This document shows positions 62,559-64,000 of a stretch of 64,000 bases of DNA, in pieces. Location: NCBI GenBank assembly GCA_947573135.1, contig CANPDU010000008.1, forward strand, positions 1-64,000. The letters are read 5' to 3'. Under the pieces are notes generated by a model. That model ran no database searches and had not been told where the DNA came from. It saw only the letters and a program-made list of their open reading frames with translations. Numbering within the stretch: position 1 is the first letter of the stretch; each line of letters begins with the position of its first letter. A program made the translations under genes and the position numbers. The DNA is from an uncultured Bacteroidales bacterium. GTDB lineage: Bacteria; Bacteroidota; Bacteroidia; Bacteroidales; Muribaculaceae.

Positions 62559-64000
62559 CTACAGTTTGCCGTCAATAAGTTTGACTTTCTGATCGATCAT
62601 CTCAAGATCTGCCTTGATGCGTTCGATCTTACGCTGGAATTCACGCAACATCGAGTCGCCCGTTTTGCTTTTAGACGACAGGAACCCCATATTGTTCTCG
62701 TATGTCCGCAATTCGTTGCGCTTAGCGTCGGCAGCACGCAGCAGTTTCTCTCGCTCACGGTAGAGCTTGTTGGCGTCACCCTCGATTTCTGCGACCGAAG
62801 TCTCAAAACGATTCATTCGGGCACGGCTTTCCCGCACATTGAGAGCGTCACGCAGATGATTGACTTTCTCCCTGTACTCTTCATACACTTTATCTTTCTC
62901 GCGGAAAGGCACATGACCTATCTGCTGCCACTCGTCCTGAAGAGCATGCAATGCAGCAAGCGCCTCTTCCCGCGGTTGCTGGAGATCGATTTCCCCCAGA
63001 CGGACGATCACGTCGCGTTTGGCTTTGAGATTGGCGTTCTCTGTCTGACGCACACCTGAAGTCGCTTTCTTCTTTTGCTCAAAGAAATGGTCACACGCCG
63101 AGAGGAAACGCTGCCAAACGGCGTCGCTGTTTTTCTTACCTACGGTGCCGATAGCTTTCCACTCTTTCTGCATCGCGACAAACTCTTCTGTTGCCTTGCG
63201 CCAGTCGGTGCTGTCCTTAAGAGCCTCGGCTCGCTCGGCAAGTGCTGTTTTTGCTGCAAAATTCTTGGCATGCTCGTCACGCGTGTTTGCAAAGAATTCG
63301 GCTTTGGCGGCAAAGAACTTGTCACATACCTCACGGAAACGCGCAAAAAGCTGATTGTTCATCTTGCGCGACGCAAAACCGAGTTTTTTCCAGTCAGCCT
63401 GTGCCTCGATTATTGTCTTGGTCATTGCATCCCACGCACTGAACGATTTGAGTGCCGAATAATCCAACGCTTCAACACGCTCGCATATTGCGACTTTGCC
63501 GGCTTCGTTTTCAGCCTCACGGGCTTTCCGCGCCTCAAAAAACGCCTGATAGCGTTTGTTTATTTCTGCCGATGCCGACTTGAACTTGTCCCAGATCTCT
63601 TCTCTTATTTCCTTTGCCACAGGGCCGATCTGACGCCATTTGTTATGCAACTCCTGCAGGCGGCGGTATGCAGTGATCACATCTTCCTCCGATGCGAGAG
63701 CTTCAGCTTCGTTGAGCAATAGCTGCTTGCTGTCAAGATTTTTCTTAAAATCATAATCTCGCAGTTCTTTATTGATCTTCAGATTGTCGGAATAACGCTC
63801 GCGGGCATCCTGAAAGCGCTTCCACACATTCGTTTCTTCCGTCGCCGCTACTTCTCCGATCGAATTGAACTCATCCTGAAGTTCTCTGTAACGTGAAAAA
63901 GTACGGTTAACATTGTCTGTATCCTCGGCAAGAGCTATGATACTTTCGATTATTTCATTCTTTCTTCTGAGATTCTCGGCTTTCACAGCTTCCTGTTCGG
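62559..64000 (-). CDS. DUF349-domain protein, N-terminus beyond the window
   Basis: 480 visible residues; the ORF is open to the window edge, and the GTG at 63986 is an internal Val, not a start. The chain is almost entirely charged helix, with repeated DUF349 units of about 75 residues (WRQIGPVAKEIREEIWDKFK, WKKLGFASRKMNNQLFARFR, WKAIGTVGKKNSDAVWQRFL, WQQIGHVPFREKDKVYEEYR), each with a W-x-x-I/L-G core. A C-terminal coiled coil ends the protein. Function unknown; probably cytoplasmic. Likely first of an operon with the WcaJ-like and tcdA genes. Confidence 0.85.
   Translation of the reverse strand, partial: EQEAVKAENLRRKNEIIESIIALAEDTDNVNRTFSRYRELQDEFNSIGEVAATEETNVWKRFQDARERYSDNLKINKELRDYDFKKNLDSKQLLLNEAEALASEEDVITAYRRLQELHNKWRQIGPVAKEIREEIWDKFKSASAEINKRYQAFFEARKAREAENEAGKVAICERVEALDYSALKSFSAWDAMTKTIIEAQADWKKLGFASRKMNNQLFARFREVCDKFFAAKAEFFANTRDEHAKNFAAKTALAERAEALKDSTDWRKATEEFVAMQKEWKAIGTVGKKNSDAVWQRFLSACDHFFEQKKKATSGVRQTENANLKAKRDVIVRLGEIDLQQPREEALAALHALQDEWQQIGHVPFREKDKVYEEYREKVNHLRDALNVRESRARMNRFETSVAEIEGDANKLYREREKLLRAADAKRNELRTYENNMGFLSSKSKTGDSMLREFQRKIERIKADLEMIDQKVKLIDGKL

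Noticed and set aside
1-64000. CRISPR array, insertion sequence, prophage or rRNA operon
   Set aside because: No regularly spaced repeats, transposase, integrase, phage structural genes or rRNA-like stretches were seen on reading both strands.

Overview
The window looks like a chromosome segment of a gut-type Bacteroidota, order Bacteroidales. A family close to Muribaculaceae is possible but cannot be settled from the sequence alone. The evidence is threefold. Promoter-like sites match the Bacteroides TTG-N19-21-TAnnTTTG pattern, and start codons follow A/T-rich leaders without clear Shine-Dalgarno sequences. Typical families are present: a NigD-like lipoprotein, a PCMD protein, a SusC/TonB-type barrel, TlpA-like thioredoxin lipoproteins, a bacterial glutaminyl-cyclase-like M28 protein and an AraC regulator with a seven-helix membrane domain. 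The ribosomal cluster also has fusA followed directly by rpsJ with no tuf, and a zinc-free bL36.

Layout. 1-52 is the 5' part of a tRNA-Leu(CAG) on the minus strand. 175-6760 is plus-strand housekeeping and envelope genes: rpiB, a membrane-anchored PpiD/SurA-type foldase, an RsmI-like methyltransferase, a WalJ-type metallo-hydrolase, an acetylxylan-esterase-like enzyme and a small hydrolase. 6841-9416 holds a NigD-like lipoprotein, an ECF sigma factor and a translationally coupled protein that joins a cytoplasmic N-terminus, one membrane helix and a C-terminal outer-membrane barrel. 9556-13553 is an accessory-looking patch: a small antitoxin-like gene, a frameshifted GNAT acetyltransferase, a membrane-anchored helix-turn-helix regulator and a TonB-dependent-receptor-like barrel behind a promoter with direct repeats. 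13564-17012 holds a ComF-family gene, an unknown two-helix protein, mgtE and rsmA. 17130-20563 is a three-gene surface operon (PCMD protein, barrel, lipoprotein) with a strong terminator.

20762-39104 (minus strand) is one continuous str-S10-spc-alpha ribosomal supercluster, rpsL to rplQ, 31 genes, with one good promoter at 39248-39278 and a hairpin terminator at 20699-20734. Three internal gaps are long or structured and sit where ribosomal-protein autoregulation would be expected: rpsL-rpsG, rpsJ-rplC and rpsK-rpsD.

39312-64000 is mostly minus strand. It holds a pair of DUF3857/transglutaminase-like periplasmic proteins, one without the catalytic residues; rfbC divergent from a GlmU-like nucleotidyltransferase; a membrane AraC regulator; and a GH20 hexosaminidase. 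Then come a POT transporter/polyprenol-phosphate glycosyltransferase/dihydroorotase/Ca-ATPase operon, a TlpA-like pair, a glutaminyl-cyclase-like lipoprotein with sufE, tcdA, a WcaJ-type sugar-phosphate transferase and a DUF349 protein cut by the window edge.

There is no gene-free stretch over 300 bases. The longest gaps (about 195-240 bases) are 20564-20761, 22879-23080, 38510-38714, 39105-39311, 43350-43544 and 45330-45570; each is described below. I saw no rRNA, CRISPR array, insertion sequence or prophage.
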